DNA of 64,000 nucleotides. Origin: Vigna angularis (taxonomy: Eukaryota; Streptophyta; Magnoliopsida; Fabales; Fabaceae). This document shows, in pieces, positions 27,875 to 39,640 of the stretch (its first letter is position 1; each line of letters opens with the position of its first letter). The DNA is taken from positions 6,646,501-6,710,500 of the forward strand of contig NC_068971.1 in the NCBI RefSeq assembly GCF_016808095.1, written 5' to 3'. The translations under genes and the position numbers were made by a program. The notes beneath the pieces were generated by a model. That model ran no database searches and was not told where the DNA came from. It saw nothing but the letters and a program-made list of their open reading frames with translations.

Positions 27875-28633
27875 AGTAAATTTATGACTAATATGCTGTT
27901 GGAGAAATTGGAATAAGTAATTCATCCTCAGGAAGAGGAAACAAAACACAAATGGTCAAGAAAGAATCTGGTTTAAGTCTTAAAGGAAGAGGAGGCTAAG
28001 TAATTCACTTGTACTATTTGAAACCACTTTAAATAATAAGCTAATCTAGTTAAATTAAGGTTGTTTAGGCATTCTGTACCAAGATGTTTATTTTGATTTA
28101 ATCATCCTTATCACACTCATATAGTTTATTATATATTTTTTTTTTCTCTTTCTTTCACTGCTAGCATAAGGTTTACACTTGTTTCTTTCTTTCTCTTTCA
28201 ATACACTAAACTGGTCATTAAAAAATGCTAATATAAAGAAGTTAGTCGCCAATTGTGTGATTAATTCAATGCTGGAAACAACATATTTCTTGCCTAATGT
28301 TCCTCGTACAATATCATTCTCACACGGTTAAAACACTTTTATGGGCAAGTATACCAAGAGGATTTGTGTCTGATTGCTGGAATAAGGAAATCTTACATGA
28401 GATTTATTACTTTGAATCAGTCAGAAAAGTAAGGTCAATTTTTTTTTTCTCATCACAAAGCACCTTTGATGCAGAAAATTTGGTCCAATTATATTGCAAT
28501 GATATTTTCCACAGCTTGTAATAATTACACGTCAACATCATTGATGTTCTACAGACAGAAAAAATCTTATATATGATGCATGATCTGATCAGTTCTTTCA
28601 AACTAAGAAGTTTTCATTTGAGTTGCATAAACA
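27875..28633 (+). promoter_or_regulatory. Upstream region of the second subtilase gene
   Basis: Similar to 21400-22525, including the shared segments 'GGAGAAATTGGAAT' and 'AAATCTTACATGAGATTTAT'; it lacks the AT-rich block present upstream of copy 1. TATATAT near 28568 lies about 66 bp before the ATG at the same relative place as the TATAAAT of copy 1. Confidence 0.6.
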
Positions 28634-30928
28634 ATGAGGGAGCCCATGGCTAACTTTGTGATTCCACTTCCTTTCATGCTCTTCATTTCTCATTGGTTTC
28701 TGTTGGCTCATCATGGCAGTGCTGCAGAGAGTTCAACATATATAGTCCACATGGACAAATCCCTGTTTCCTCGAGTCTTCACCACCCATCATGATTGGTT
28801 TGAATCCATCATTGATTCCTCTAAATCGGCAACACTTGGTAACTCATCCATACAATCACAGAAAGTGTACTCCTATAGCCAAGCAATGTATGGCTTCAGT
28901 GCAGTTCTAACATCAGAAGAGTTAGAGGCTGTCAAAAGCTCCCTTGGCTTTGTTGCAGCATATCCAGACAGAACTGCCACCATAGACACCACTCACACTT
29001 TTGAGTTTCTCTCCCTAGACTCTTCCAGTGGTCTGTGGCATGCATCAAATTTTGGGGAGGATGTCATTGTGGGTGTTATTGACTCTGGTGTGTGGCCTGA
29101 GAGTGAAAGCTTCAAAGATGATGGCATGACCAAGAAAATTCCAAGTAAATGGAAAGGGACCTGTCAGGAAGGGCAAGACTTCAACACTTCCATGTGCAAC
29201 TTCAAACTGATCGGAGCTAGATATTTCAACAAAGGAGTGATTGCTGGAAACCGCAAGGTTAAAATCAGTATGAACTCAGCTAGAGATACAGAGGGTCATG
29301 GAACTCACACATCTTCCACAGTTGCTGGCAACTATGTCAGTGGAGCCTCTTACTTTGGCTACGCTAAAGGGGTGGCCAGAGGCATTGCACCAAGAGCTAG
29401 GCTTGCCATGTACAAGGTCCTTTGGGAAGAGGGTCGTTACTCCTCTGATGTTTTGGCTGGAATGGACCAAGCCATTGCTGATGGGGTTGATGTCATTTCC
29501 ATCTCTATGGGGTTTGATGGTGTTCCACTTTATGAGGATCCTATAGCAATAGCTTCTTTTGCAGCAATGGAAAAAGGGGTGTTGGTTTCATCCTCTGCAG
29601 GTAATGAAGGTCCTGATCTTGGTACTCTGCACAATGGAATCCCCTGGCTTCTGACCGTGGCTGCAGGTACCATTGACCGCACATTTGGTTCTCTAATTCT
29701 TGGAAATGGCCAAACCATTATTGGATGGACCTTGTTTCCTGCAAACGCGGTAGTGGATGACTTTCCACTTATCTACAATAAGAATACATCAGCCTGTAAC
29801 TCAGTGAAGTCGTTATCCGAAGTGGCCATGGAAGGGATCATTGTATGTGACCCAGTTTCAGACCCTGAGTTAGTGTTTGAACAAAGGAGGTTTGTCAGAG
29901 AAGCCAGCTTGTTAGGGGCAGTATTTATCTCTGATCAACCTTTAGTAAATGAAGGACATGCCAGATCTCCAAGTATTGTAATCAGTGCAAAGGATGCACC
30001 ATCTGTGATCAAATATGCAAAAAGCCATAAGAATCCAACAGCCAGTATCAAATTTCAGCAAACATTTGTTGGAATAAAGCCAGCACCGGCTCTTGCCGAT
30101 TACTCTTCAAGAGGTCCTTCACCTAGCTACCCTGGGGTCTTGAAGCCCGACATAATGGCACCTGGCTCTAATGTCCTTGCTGCTTTCATTCCTGATACTC
30201 CAGCAGCTGCAATTGGCAACAATGTGTACTTACCTACTGACTACAATTTGCTGTCTGGGACATCCATGGCCTGTCCTCATGCTTCTGGTGTTGCTGCTCT
30301 TCTGAAAGCTGCACACCCTGAATGGAGTGCTGCTGCTATAAGGTCTGCACTAGTAACCACAGCTAGCCATCTAGATAATACACAAAATCCAATTAGAGAC
30401 TATGGCTATCCTTCTCAATATGCTTCCCCTCTAGACATGGGAGCAGGTCAAATTGACCCTAACAAAGCACTTGATCCAGGTTTGATATATGATGCCACCC
30501 CACAAGACTATGTTAATCTCCTTTGTGCTTTGAATTACACACAAAAACAGATCTTAACCATTACAAGATCAGGTTTCTATAATTGTGCTAAACCATCGTT
30601 TGATCTTAACTATCCTTCATTCATAGCTCTCTACAGCAACAAAACAAGGTCAGTCGTCCACAAATTTAAGAGGACAGTGACCAATGTTGGAGGTGGTCCT
30701 GCCATATACAGAGCCAAGGTGACAGAGCCTAAGGGTTCTGTGTTGACAGTGTCACCTGAGACATTATCATTCAGATACAAAAATGAGAAGCTAAGCTACA
30801 ATGTGCTGATAAAATATAGCAAGTACAAGAAGGAAAATATCTCGTATGGGGATCTTGTTTGGATCGAAGATGGTGGAACACACACTGTTAGGAGCCCCAT
30901 TGTAGTGGCACCAACTGGAATTGTATGA
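28634..30928 (+). CDS. Subtilisin-like serine protease (SBT1 type), tandem copy 2
   Basis: Intronless, 764 residues, same architecture as copy 1: signal peptide, I9 propeptide (STYIVHMDKSLFP), Asp150, His222, Asn324, Ser544, protease-associated insert, fibronectin-III-like tail. All catalytic residues are intact, so it should be an active secreted protease. It ends ...APTGIV: a CGA-to-TGA difference relative to copy 1 removes the last four residues, RAVV. Differences from copy 1 are concentrated in the propeptide and early catalytic domain, while the stretch around residues 460-700 is almost identical. Confidence 0.95.
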   Translation: MREPMANFVIPLPFMLFISHWFLLAHHGSAAESSTYIVHMDKSLFPRVFTTHHDWFESIIDSSKSATLGNSSIQSQKVYSYSQAMYGFSAVLTSEELEAVKSSLGFVAAYPDRTATIDTTHTFEFLSLDSSSGLWHASNFGEDVIVGVIDSGVWPESESFKDDGMTKKIPSKWKGTCQEGQDFNTSMCNFKLIGARYFNKGVIAGNRKVKISMNSARDTEGHGTHTSSTVAGNYVSGASYFGYAKGVARGIAPRARLAMYKVLWEEGRYSSDVLAGMDQAIADGVDVISISMGFDGVPLYEDPIAIASFAAMEKGVLVSSSAGNEGPDLGTLHNGIPWLLTVAAGTIDRTFGSLILGNGQTIIGWTLFPANAVVDDFPLIYNKNTSACNSVKSLSEVAMEGIIVCDPVSDPELVFEQRRFVREASLLGAVFISDQPLVNEGHARSPSIVISAKDAPSVIKYAKSHKNPTASIKFQQTFVGIKPAPALADYSSRGPSPSYPGVLKPDIMAPGSNVLAAFIPDTPAAAIGNNVYLPTDYNLLSGTSMACPHASGVAALLKAAHPEWSAAAIRSALVTTASHLDNTQNPIRDYGYPSQYASPLDMGAGQIDPNKALDPGLIYDATPQDYVNLLCALNYTQKQILTITRSGFYNCAKPSFDLNYPSFIALYSNKTRSVVHKFKRTVTNVGGGPAIYRAKVTEPKGSVLTVSPETLSFRYKNEKLSYNVLIKYSKYKKENISYGDLVWIEDGGTHTVRSPIVVAPTGIV

Positions 30929-32157
30929 GCTGTAGTTTGATTTTTCCTTGTTCTGGGCATGAAATCCTGCTTCTTTCATGGGACCCAAAATAATAAATAG
31001 TTTGATGAATAAGTAATTTCGTATTAGTTCCATTTCCAGTGTCTTATCAGTCATAGCTATCTAGGTGCATGGTGTACTTTTGTGGAAGGGTGAATCACAT
31101 GGATTTTTGGAAGTGTTCAATACGGTAACTAAAAAGCATCATGGCCTCAATCTTTCCTTGAATAAGTGATGGATCACAGAGAGAAGGAGAATATAGCCAA
31201 TAGGATCCACGTAGATTAACTCATTCTTGCACTGCAAAATCCTTTTAACTGGGAATGCTGCTTACAAGTTTTTGCAAAAACAAATTTTGATGTGACATTT
31301 ACATTAGCCATAAGAATAGCAGTTCACAGCTAAATAACTTTCACAATATTAATATAAAAAACAAACTTTAAAGACTAGAAATGTTACATGAATGTGTCCA
31401 TTATATTAGTTCTTGAATACTTAGTAATTACAAAAATTTCAACTGCTTCAGAGGAACCTCAATAGTTATTTTTACATGTATCTGATCGAGTTAAAAGTAA
31501 TTGGTACAGATATTCTCCTTTATTCAATAAGTAACATGTTCATAAAAAAGCAAAATTAAAAAACCAAATTATATATCTTCTTTGAACTTTCTATAAGTGA
31601 AAGCAACTGCACTCATCTCTGAGTAGACTTTTGTTAGAATGAAAAAATAAAATAAGGTATCCAGCTTTGTTTTTGTTCTAGTCATTAAAGATATATTGTC
31701 GCATAAGGAAAGTAATCCCCTTTAAATTTGTCGGAAAAGAAGAAGAAGAAAACAACCCCTTTAAAGTTCTCCATATTCGCTGTTTTATATTCTCGAATGA
31801 CATTCGACCACTTCAAATTAGACACGGAAATATGTGAAGACAAATGCTTTGTTGTCTAAGGCCTAACCTTTATATGAATCTACCAAGTGCCCATTAAGGG
31901 AAATATCATATTATAAATAAAACCACAATTAAAAAGTTTCAAAGTTTGCATATTTCTTTTCAATTTAAATTTAAAATTACATATGATTTTAGTCTCTTAT
32001 TACACCAATTTTGATTTCATTCCTGTTTTAAATTTTGAATCATTTACATCTTCAAACTTCATTAAATGAATTTATTCATGATGAAGATGTTAAAAATTTG
32101 TTTAAATAGGCAAAATTGTCACGTATATAATTTCATATTGACATACTTGTCTTTACG
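30929..32157. other. 3' flank of subtilase copy 2 and AT-rich intergenic DNA
   Basis: Bases 30929-31175 are the duplicated 3' UTR region shared with copy 1. The remainder is AT-rich; nothing coding or repetitive was recognised. Confidence 0.45.
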
Positions 32158-33162
32158 GGTATGTTCGTTTGAGTGAATAACATTGTTTAGGTTGATTTGA
32201 GAAATCATTCATGTTCGTTTGGAGGAATTTGAGAGTGATTAGAGATGCTGATTTGTGGGATTAATGATTTTTTTCATCTGCACTAATGTAAAGAGATTTG
32301 GGAGATATACAATGAAAAACTCTATTTACCCTTGAAGAAACATGCCTTCAAATCATCACAAAGGTTACATAACGGTGGTGCAAGGGAATCTTTTGGGCTG
32401 TGAATCATTTTATTACAACCTGTATATCTACTTTTTATTATTATTATTTTAAAATAATTTATCAGTGTATTTATTGTATTTGAGAAGACAGATCTGAGAA
32501 ATCATTCATGTTTGCTTGGAGGAATTTGAGAGCGATTAGAGTCGCTGATTTGCAGGATTAATGGTTTCTTTCACCTTCACTAATGTAAAGAGATTTGGGA
32601 GATATACAATGAAAAACCCTATTTGTCCTTGAAGAAACATGCCTTCAAATAATCACAAAGCTTACATAATGGTGGTGCAAGGGAATCTTTTGGGTTGTGA
32701 ATCATTTTATTACAACCTGTATATCTACTTTTTATTATTATTATTTTAAAATAATTTATCGGTGTATTTATTGTATAAACATGAATATTTAATTTGACTT
32801 TAAAAACAAAAAATTATAATAATAATAATAATAATGGAATTTTAAAAATTATTTTTTATTTTTCTTCTCTCTTTATAATAATTTTTACAATTATATATAA
32901 TATTAATAATTATCATTTTATATTACTTTTACTATTAAGGGTATTTTGGTAATTTTTAATTTCTACCAATTAAACAAATTTTTTAAATCTGTCACATCAA
33001 TCAAATCCTACGCTAATTCTCACCGACTTTACTTCTAAATCCACTCTCAATTACCTCCAAATCCACTCAAACAAACAACAAAAAATTTATCCTCAAATCA
33101 TTCATTCACTCTTTCCCAAATCATCTCCCACAAATCATCTCATGTGAACAAAGCATAAGTGT
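32158..33162. mobile_element. Probable MITE with an internal tandem duplication
   Basis: The left end reads TATGTTCGTTTGAGTG and the right end reads the complement of TATGCTTTGTTCACATGAG. Subterminal segments (left 'GTTTGGAGGAATTTGAGAGTG', right complement 'GAGTGGATTTGGAGGTAATT') are also similar. There is no coding frame and the superfamily is not assigned (PIF/Harbinger or hAT are possible); no clear target duplication. A roughly 286-bp segment occurs twice with a 297-bp period (32194-32479 and 32491-32775). Confidence 0.5.
32194..32775. repeat. Tandem direct duplication, 297-bp period
   Basis: Copies 32194-32479 and 32491-32775 match almost base for base (for example 'AATGTAAAGAGATTTGGGAG' and 'GGTGGTGCAAGGGAATCTTT'), differing at roughly 5-7% of sites by eye. 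No coding frame. Confidence 0.9.
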
Positions 33163-35116
33163 TGGTCCACATGTTTATATGTATATCCACTTTAGTATAT
33201 ATTAACATGTGACAATACCGGTTATAACATAAACAAATATTTAATGTTGTTTGACTATAAACATTAAATATATTCATTAATAATGTTTCGGAATAAAAAT
33301 GAATGAAAATTTATAATAAAAACCAAATCCAATTTTATAAAAGTTAAAAGTTTAAAATCATATTTAACCTTTTAAAATTTGAAAAACATATACTTTTTAA
33401 TTAATATTAGATGATTTTGAGCTCACTAGTACAAATATTATACACATTATATTATAGGTTTAATATCCTCTTTGGTCTCAGTTTCAGTAGTTAATGTCAA
33501 TTAAGTCCCCATTTTTGAAAGTGTTTTTAATATATCCAAAGTTATTTAAATTTGCGTCAATTTTGTCCCTTCCGTTTACTATTAGGAAACGAAGTTAATG
33601 CATTGATGATGTAGCAGTAATTATTGGCAACATGTGAATAGATTGTTGTGTGTGTGGTGACGTGTATGTTAGTAACAGAAGTAATCGTGCTGTAATAAAG
33701 ATTGGGTAGGGCACTGATTTAGGGCACACAAAAAACCAATAAGGGTCTTCTTCTCCATTAGGGCACAAGTACAGTGGTAGGTCTTGCTCTTGAAATTTGT
33801 CTTCTTCTCCTCTGTGTTGTTATTGTTTACGGTTTGGATGTTACTGTTGTGAGTTGGCAGTAAGGTGGTGGTTCGTCTTTGGCGGTTCGTCTTTGGCGAG
33901 TTCGTGTTTGGTCGTTCACAGTTGCTTGGCGAAGTGGTTCATGGTTGGTGGTTGTCTCGCTTTGAGCTTCGCTTTTAACTAGCAATGTCTTTCAATTAAG
34001 GTTGTTCATCTTGCTCATGGGGGAGCTCTCGTGGTGCTTCATCGAGGGGATTCGTTGCAAACCAAATATGCCATTGAGGAGAGGTTGTTGTGTTGAGAGT
34101 GGCAAGAACTGTTAAGAACCAGGGGAAGCAATTCTGGGGCTGTCCTAATTACAAGGTTTGTAGTTTAATTTCTGTTATAAATTTTTTTGGTGATTAACTA
34201 AATGTTTATGGTTGGATACTTTGAACAACGGACAAGAAATGAAGAATTTCAAAGATGCAACTTCTTTAAATGGCGTAATGATGATAATGTAGATGATGGT
34301 GGTAGTATTATTGCTTGGCAAAGGAGAAAGATTAATAGCCTGGAGAAATCTCTTATGGGTTGTCAAAAAAGGGAGAAGATGGGGTTAGGGATGGTATGTT
34401 TGATGGGGTTGATGAACATCATCGTTGTATGTATTTTGTTTAGAAGTCCATGATATGTTCTACTATGATTAATGTTGTGAAGAGCACTTTGTCCTTATTG
34501 TAATATGATGTTTTGTAATGAATGAGAAGAACACTTTGGCCTTATTGTGAAGAGCATATTAATTTGTGGTCTGAATATACATGTTGTCTCATATATACAA
34601 CATAAGCACGCTGAAGTTTAATTTGAAATTAGAATAAAATGAAGAAGTGGTTTAAGCACAATCATAGTAAAACCAAATTATTTTAATGACAAAAAGGTAA
34701 GTGTCCCCTGAACTGACAAAGATGAAGGTAAGTTACATTTACTACTTAGTGTGACCTGGACTGAAAAAGATGAGTACCTGTAAATTGACTATACATCACA
34801 ACAAATAACCATAAGTTTGTGATCTCAATATTATTACAAGTAATTTATATTGTAATTCACATTATAATCAGAAATTGGAAATCAAATTCACATCGAAAAG
34901 ATAAACTGTCATTGACATTGAGATTTTAAGCATCCAAATACATATTGTACTTTACAAAATACCCACATCACAGCTAACAAAATACCCACTTCAAAATGGA
35001 GTTCAAAGTACAACTCAATGTTTACAAAGAAGCCAATAATGGCTATAACACTTAAGCTAAAGTTCTCAATACTGTGATATCAATGTTCAAAATACAAGTG
35101 AAGTTGTATATAACTT

Positions 35117-37320
35117 CTAAAGTCCTGTTGTAGATGGTTGGGTTTGAGGTTCCTGACTTGGTCCTGTACTTGGCTGGGTTTGTGGTGCCTGACTTGGTCC
35201 TGAAGTTGGCTGGGTTTCAAGTTGTTGACTTGCTTCACATTGGTTTGTTGGATGACGTTGTGGGCATGTATTTCTTTTGTGACCAAGTTGTCTGCATATG
35301 GAACATCTCTTACGAGTTCCATTTTGCTTTAGCTGTGTCTCATCCTTCTTTAGTTCCCAAGCCTCTAGCCTTCTCTTCTTTTTTGCTCTACCAGGTAAAG
35401 TCCTTTTAGGTGGGGGCAAAACATCAGGCTGAGAAGTCATTTCCCATAGTTGATGACCGTTGACAGGGTATATGATTGAGATGTATGTTTCTTGGTATGT
35501 TGACCTTCTAAACCAATTTGGGACGTAGTCTTCTCCATTGATGTTTAAAAAATTCATTGTAGCTAATGCATGACAGCATGACATGCCTGTTAAAGTCCAC
35601 TTTCTGCAAGTACAGTCCAATTGGTCTATGTCAACCACATACTTCTCACCAATCATTAAAGTGTGTCTCACCTCAAAAATTTTCTCTCCTGACCAACTGC
35701 AATGACAACTAATTTAAATAAGTATCTATAGAAACAAAAATTATAACATCAACATTAAATCCAAATTCTTATGTGCAGATGTTCACATACCTAGGTAGCC
35801 AAAATTGAGTCATGTGGAATTCCTTTTGAAATCTTTTTTTTATCTTTGGGCAAAGATGACCTTCAAATGTAGTTATTTTCTGTCTATTTGTTGACCATCT
35901 CTTCATGAGATATAAACGAATGTCTTCCATCATTGTAATGATGGGCTTACCTCTTGCATGTAATATGACACTGTTAAAAGCTTCAAACATATTATTCACT
36001 AAGGTGTCACAAACAGCTCTACCTGTAAACCTTGAATGTGACCAAAATCTAATTACACAAAAAAACAGTTACATATAATCAGCTAGGCAAACAAACAAGA
36101 AGAATGGATTTAAATATATGTTACCTTGGTGGAATTGCTAGCAAGTGTTTAAATGCATCTGGATTGACATCTTTAATGTCTCTCATCACTGCCTCCCATG
36201 CTGTAGGGTGTGTTGATGATGCTGCCTTCCATAATAGACGTCTTAGAATTTGGCGAGGAAATTTCTTCCTAAAATTTGTATAAATGTGACGAACACAAAA
36301 TCTTTACTCCACACCAGGGAGAAGTTCTTGTAATGCTGGCAGAAGTCCCTATCAAAGTTCCAAACATGAAGTTATACAAGGTATAATACAAAACAAGAAG
36401 GTGTGAAAGATATATAACAACATTGGGCTACGTTACTTACTTTTTGTTGATCTGAAATATATGTGTTAGTTGAACAAAGCTCTACACCACCAAGATCATC
36501 AATGAGTAATTGTAAAAACCAATGCCAACTGTCCTTATTCTCCACTTCAACAACAACATATGCCAAAGGACACATTTGGTCATTCCCATCTCTTGCAACT
36601 GCAGTTAACAACTCACCTCCATATTTTCCTTTTAAGAAACAACCATCTAAACCTATAATAGGCCTACAAGACACAAAGCTGTCTTTGCAGGCCTTGAAAC
36701 ACACATACATTCCAGAACATCTACATCAGCCACTGCCTCTACTTCAATTTCTACCTCACCTTCTACCAGAACATCTACACCAGCCACTGCCTCTACTTCA
36801 ACTTCTACCTCACCTTCTACCTCACCTTCTACTTCTACTTCAGCCTCTACCTCAGGCTCTACATTACCTACTGCTTGAACCTCTGGTATACCAACCTCCA
36901 TCTCAACATCCAATTCAACACTCTCTCTGTCAACTTCTGCTTCACCACTAGGTGCCACAATTTCTAGTTGAGAAGAGTATTCCAACTCCAGAATATACTG
37001 AGGCTTACACACCTTGTGTATAACATAAACGTGACCTTGACCATTCAACATAGCAATATTCACTACATGACATGCACCTTTGTCATCTAATAAAGGTTCT
37101 AAACAATCTTCTAACACAGGACCACGACCCAATGAATACCACAACTCCTTTACATTCCTATAACCCATCTCCTTAAGAATGTTTAATATTTCAAAATAAC
37201 TCCATCGATCTGGATCAATTTTTAAAGTTGTGGTTTGACCATAGTGGTATATGAATGTCCCATTATTCTCAGATTTCCCCGCATGGTGAAACACAATTTC
37301 AACGTCTGAGTTGGCTATCT
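35117..37320 (-). pseudogene. MuDR-type transposase, internally deleted and with a stop codon
   Basis: Segments, 5' to 3' on the minus strand: an N-terminal domain (about 37320-36960, GKSENNGTFIYHYG, EILNILKEMGYRNVKELWY); an acidic Glu-Val-rich repeat (about 36960-36720); MULE catalytic segment (36710-36441, CRPIIGLDGCFLKGKYGGEL, DSWHWFLQLL); an exon at about 36350-36130 with RFCVRHIYTNFRKKFPR; one at about 36045-35793 with RFTGRAVCDTLVNNMFEAFN; and the last, 35700-35117, with a SWIM zinc finger (CTCRKW...SCCHA) and a CCHC knuckle (CSICRQLGHKRNTC). Splice sites are visible between the later exons. Defects: the region normally between the acidic part and the MULE domain is missing with a frame change, and TAA at 36306-36304 interrupts GVE-RFC. 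So it is not expected to be active. Confidence 0.88.
36720..36865 (-). repeat. Imperfect coding repeat (Glu-Val-rich)
   Basis: Units such as 'CCTCTACTTCAACTTCTACC' recur, encoding an EVEVE/VEGEVE-type acidic stretch and a repeated DVLVE/DVLEC block in the transposase remnant. Confidence 0.75.
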
Positions 37321-38049
37321 AAACTAATATAAAAATTGTTTAAAGTTAATGATTGCTTAACCCAAATGTTATCTACCCAAAAAACAAGTAAAACAAAGCA
37401 AAAGCACAATTACAAAAGCACAATTACAAAAATAATCCAATATTGTCCAAAAACCATCAGGGGGGACCACAACCATAATGACGCAACAATGTTCAAAGCA
37501 CATGCACAGATAATGGGGGACAATAAACAGACAAACCATACACTAACTTTTTGGGGGACCATAGTGAAAGCAACCAAACACAGATAAAAGGCTACTGTAA
37601 ACGCACATTCGAATCGTGATTTTCGTAATACCCACAAACGTGTCAACGCACCTTCCAAATCCAACGAAGATAGATCTATCCACGATTTCTGTGCTCGATA
37701 TCTTCGTCAGCGACAATGACTCTATCTACTCTCGCACATTTCCAATTGCCCTAATCTCGCGTATCAGTGCCCTAAATCAGATTTTCCCCAAAGTACAAAA
37801 CCCAATCTTTATTACAGCATGATTACTTCTGTTACTAACATACACGTCACCACACACAACAATCTATTCACACGTTGTCAATAATTACTGCCACATCATC
37901 AACGCATTAACTTTGTTTCTTAATAGTTAACGGAAGGGACAAAATTGACGCAAATTTAAATAACTTTGGACATATTAAAAACACTTTCAAAAATGGGGAC
38001 TTTAACCACTGAAACTGGAGACCAAAGAAGATATTAAGCCTATATTATA

Positions 38050-39640
38050 TTATATTATATGTATTCTAAGAAAGAAATATAAAAAAAGTAAATTGAAAAA
38101 AATTAATATATACATATAATATAAATTATAAACAAAAAATAATCTATTATATTATTTTTGAAATAATTATCAAAATTTACTTCAAAATTAGATTAATTAA
38201 ATTTTAAATATCAAAATAATAGTTAAAATTCAAATAAAATTATAAGTAATATATATATATATATATATTAATATGTAAAATAATAAAAGTTATTAATTAT
38301 AAATGTAGTAAAAACATTTAAATTATGTAATGATATAAAAGAAAAAAAGATAAGTTAAGAAATATACGAAATTGCAAGAAAATAAAATAAAATTTTAAAT
38401 ACTTACTTTTTTATATTCTATGTTTTATAAACAATAAAATTTTTCAATTTATATATTTCTATTCTATAGGTAGAATACATATATAATATATAATGTATAG
38501 TATATTTTTACTAAAGTAAAAATCATCTAATACAAAAAAAAAATATATCGTTTATTTTAATTTTAAAATAATTAAATATGTTTTAAATTTCTTAATTTTT
38601 TACAATATTAAATTTTATTAATATTTTAAACTTTGATTTATTTTTATTTTAAATTTTATTAATAAATAATGTAGATGTAACCACACATATTTACATGTAC
38701 TGCGTACTTACATGTTAACACACATGTTAATACATGTAAAGATGTAAACACATGTGACTTGTTATCATTGATCATAAAAATTAAAACCATTTATTAATAA
38801 ATTTAAAAAAAAAATTAATATAAGAATAAAATTGAATTTTTTTTAAATAGTAATAACTAAAAATATATTTAACTCTAAATTATAATATAAGTTATGACAT
38901 GTCACATTTATTTTTAAATTACTCTCATGTATAAAATCTTACTGCCCTTGTTTCTATTTGTAACACCAAACAACCCTGTAGGAGTTATAACACACAAATG
39001 GTAAACAGAATAAAAAAATGTTTGTATTTATCTTAGTTATCTTAGTTATTGTGAAAATACAAACACTTTTTGCATATTTGTATGACAAGAAAAAAATATT
39101 AAATATAATTAAAAAATTGAAATAATTATTATTTATAATAAAAAATAAATATTAAAATATAAAGAATTCAATTGTAATAAAATGTGTATCTAAAAGAGTA
39201 TTTTTATTAATTGCTATAATTACACCAAAAAAATACTTTCAATTTTTTATTATTTCATTGAGTAATTTCTTGTAAATCGTAGAAACTAAAAAAGTGATTA
39301 ATAATAAAAAAAATTGCAAAAAGTAAAACAGATAATAAAATGTGTACATAAAAGGTTAAAAAACCAATAATCATTATTAACTGTTATATATTTCTCGTCT
39401 AATCCCTAATTATAATTAATGATTATTTTCTGCTTTTCATCATGCACTTCACAATAATATTACAACGAATCAACAACAAAGTGCATAATTATGATTTGGG
39501 ATTTTTCAATTACCTAGTAAAACTTGAGCATTTCCGGTATTATTGTGGAGAGATGAAAATATTTTCATTTATAATTAAGCATGCCACATGCTGAAAATTG
39601 AAAAATGAAACACAAGTTAACAGACAAGAATCTGGTTTTC
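38050..39640. other. AT-rich intergenic DNA
   Basis: Very AT-rich, with poly-A/T runs and a short AT microsatellite (about 38250-38268). No genes or transposon ends recognised. The last bases before 39640 would be the 3' flank of the LysM-WAK pseudogene. Confidence 0.5.

Larger units (their letters stand above)
33457..38040 (-). mobile_element. Mutator-like element (MULE) with transposase remnant and 250-bp TIRs
   Basis: Termini read GGTTTAATATCCTCTTTGGT and, on the other strand, GGCTTAATATCTTCTTTGGT. TIRs cover about 33457-33707 and 37800-38040, with weaker similarity further in. The exact 9-bp direct repeat TATATTATA lies at 33448-33456 and 38041-38049 (the target is itself AT-repetitive, so this TSD is less decisive than the others). 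Inside on the minus strand is a MuDR-type transposase. The subterminal block around 'CTTCCGTTTACTATTAGGAA' is shared with the Pack-MULE at 19851-21215. Confidence 0.92.

Noticed and set aside
34202..34453. 83-codon plus-strand frame near the MULE left end
   Set aside because: GRF-type zinc-finger-like context was considered (the DNA before it has 'NQGKQFWGCPNYK'-like wording near 34115-34155), but the evidence is too short and broken to call a gene; possibly another captured fragment.
36463..36951. 162-codon Leu/Pro/His-rich plus-strand frame
   Set aside because: Antisense of the transposase and its Glu-Val repeat.
33448..38049. Treating the TATATTATA flanks as decisive proof of the MULE boundary
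   Set aside because: The right flank is a TATAT-type repeat, so a 9-bp match is partly expected; the boundary rests mainly on the TIRs.
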